DNA of 64,000 nucleotides, from assembly GCF_014138285.1 (NCBI RefSeq), contig NZ_JACGXN010000008.1, positions 124,001-188,000 on the forward strand, read 5' to 3'. Source of the DNA: Phyllobacterium myrsinacearum. Lineage in GTDB: Bacteria; Pseudomonadota; Alphaproteobacteria; Rhizobiales; Rhizobiaceae. Shown piece after piece: positions 62,852-64,000 of the stretch. Each line of letters begins with the position of its first letter. Within the stretch, counting starts at the first letter, position 1. A model generated the notes under the pieces. That model worked only from the letters and a program-made list of their open reading frames with translations. It was not told the origin of the DNA and did not search any database. Position numbers and translations under genes: made by a program.

Positions 62852-64000
62852 ATGACCGAGCCCAATCTGAAGTTCAGCCGCGATGAGTTTGCGCAGAGGC
62901 TGGCAAAAACCCGCAAGGCCATGGAGAAAAAGGGCATCGACGTACTGATCTGCAGCGATCCGTCCAACATGGCATGGCTGACGGGGTATGACGGCTGGTC
63001 ATTTTACGTGCATCAGGCAGTAATCGTTCCACCGGAGGGCGAACCCATCTGGTACGGCCGCGGTCAGGATGCCAATGGTGCCAAGCGCACCGCCTATCTC
63101 AGGCACGACAACATTGTCGGCTATCCCGATCATTACGTTCAATCCACCGAACGTCATCCCATGGATTTTCTGTCAAAGCTTCTCGAAGAGCGTGGATGGG
63201 GCAAGAAGACCATCGGCGTCGAAATGGACAATTACTGGTTCTCGGCAGCAGCGTTCGCCTCGTTGCAAAAGCATTTGCCCAATGCCCGGTTTGTCGATGG
63301 AACAGCGCTCGTCAACTGGCAGCGTGCCATCAAGAGCAAGACAGAGCTCGACTATATGCGCAAGGCCGCACGCATTGTCGAACTCATGCACGAGCGCATC
63401 GTCAACAAGGTCGAAGTCGGTATGCGCAAATGCGATCTGGTTGCCGAAATCTACGATGCCGGCATTCGCGGGACCGATACATTCGGTGGCGACTATCCGG
63501 CTATCGTGCCGCTGCTTCCATCAGGAGCGGATGCATCTGCTCCCCACCTGACCTGGGATGACCAGCCCATGAAGAGCGGCGAAGGTACGTTTTTTGAAAT
63601 TGCCGGTTGCTTCAACCGCTACCATGTACCGCTGTCCCGTACGGTTTTCCTGGGCAAACCGACCCAGGCTTTTCTGGATGCGGAAAAGGCAACGCTTGAG
63701 GGGATGGAAGCAGGGCTTGCAGCCGCCAAACCCGGCAACACCTGCGAAGACATTGCCAATGCCTTTTTCGGTGTGCTCAGGAAATACGGCATCGTTAAGG
63801 ACAACCGCACCGGTTACCCCATCGGGATTTCCTATCCACCGGATTGGGGCGAGCGCACCATGAGCCTGCGCCCCGGTGACAAGACAGTACTGGAACCGGG
63901 TATGACGTTCCATTTCATGACCGGTCTCTGGCTTGAAACCATGGGTCTCGAGATCACCGAAAGCATCCTGATTACCGACACCGGCGTCGAATGTCTTGCC
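62852..64000 (+). CDS. doeA: Ectoine hydrolase, partial (runs off right edge)
   Basis: 383 codons visible, no stop before the window end. M24 (creatinase/aminopeptidase P-like) fold with an N-terminal creatinase domain (about 1-160) and catalytic domain. DoeA/EutD opens the ectoine ring to N-acetyl-diaminobutyrate. GAGG lies nine bases before the ATG. doeB (deacetylase) is expected next, beyond position 64000. Confidence 0.92.
   Translation, partial: MTEPNLKFSRDEFAQRLAKTRKAMEKKGIDVLICSDPSNMAWLTGYDGWSFYVHQAVIVPPEGEPIWYGRGQDANGAKRTAYLRHDNIVGYPDHYVQSTERHPMDFLSKLLEERGWGKKTIGVEMDNYWFSAAAFASLQKHLPNARFVDGTALVNWQRAIKSKTELDYMRKAARIVELMHERIVNKVEVGMRKCDLVAEIYDAGIRGTDTFGGDYPAIVPLLPSGADASAPHLTWDDQPMKSGEGTFFEIAGCFNRYHVPLSRTVFLGKPTQAFLDAEKATLEGMEAGLAAAKPGNTCEDIANAFFGVLRKYGIVKDNRTGYPIGISYPPDWGERTMSLRPGDKTVLEPGMTFHFMTGLWLETMGLEITESILITDTGVECLA

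Overview
The window reads as chromosomal DNA of a member of the Hyphomicrobiales (Rhizobiales), most likely the Brucellaceae/Phyllobacteriaceae side. This rests on a fused TrpE(G) anthranilate synthase behind a three-tryptophan leader peptide, the ChpT, CtrA and SciP cell-cycle regulators with GANTC-rich upstream regions, a short PutA without a DNA-binding domain, DUF1134, DUF930 and DUF1153 proteins, and a rhizobial-type ectoine catabolic cluster. Genus is not decided. No phage, plasmid, CRISPR or insertion sequence is visible; the mobile-looking DNA consists of small palindromic repeats.

Layout. 1-8.4 kb (minus strand): leuA with a leucine-rich leader peptide and attenuator, a secreted esterase, a CDF metal transporter translationally coupled to trpE(G), the trpL attenuator, and formate-tetrahydrofolate ligase. 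8.4-12.1 kb: putA and a divergent Lrp-type regulator. 12.4-19.2 kb: a five-gene minus-strand operon of unknown function (coiled-coil protein, unknown protein, AAA ATPase, DUF6638-like protein, DUF2333 membrane protein), interrupted by an inverted-repeat element. 19.3-23 kb: tdk and the choline transporter choXWV. 23-29 kb: a dipeptide/oligopeptide ABC operon (dppABCDF order) and a short-chain dehydrogenase. 30-38 kb: membrane, envelope and small proteins (lipase-like protein coupled to an ICMT-type methyltransferase, a lipoprotein, DUF930, SleB hydrolase, HugZ-like protein, TrmH-type methylase, DUF1134).

38.3-45.4 kb carries cell-cycle regulators: chpT, a degenerate single-domain receiver, ctrA, a FliJ-like protein and sciP. 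ChpT relays phosphate to CtrA and SciP represses CtrA-dependent promoters, so much of one regulatory circuit lies within 7 kb, interleaved with a LysR/quinone oxidoreductase pair, a glyoxalase-fold protein, a tyrosine phosphatase, an acetyltransferase and a PqiA-like protein. 45.6-49.6 kb: mnmA, a sugar aminotransferase and a sugar oxidoreductase that could make an acetamido-sugar, and a tRNA-Met.

50.6-64 kb is an ectoine/5-hydroxyectoine uptake and degradation locus. On the minus strand are doeX, doeC, doeD and a medium-chain dehydrogenase; on the plus strand enuR (MocR-type regulator), ehuABCD (uptake), eutABC and doeA, which runs off the right edge. Ectoine would be imported by EhuABCD, 5-hydroxyectoine is thought to be handled by EutABC, the ring opened by DoeA and deacetylated by DoeB (presumably just outside the window), and diaminobutyrate converted to aspartate by DoeD and DoeC. 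A shared motif, TTG(A/T)CATGATTT, occurs twice at the ehuA promoter and, in near-identical form, as an inverted pair at the doeX-enuR divergent region; I propose it as the operator of the pathway regulator.
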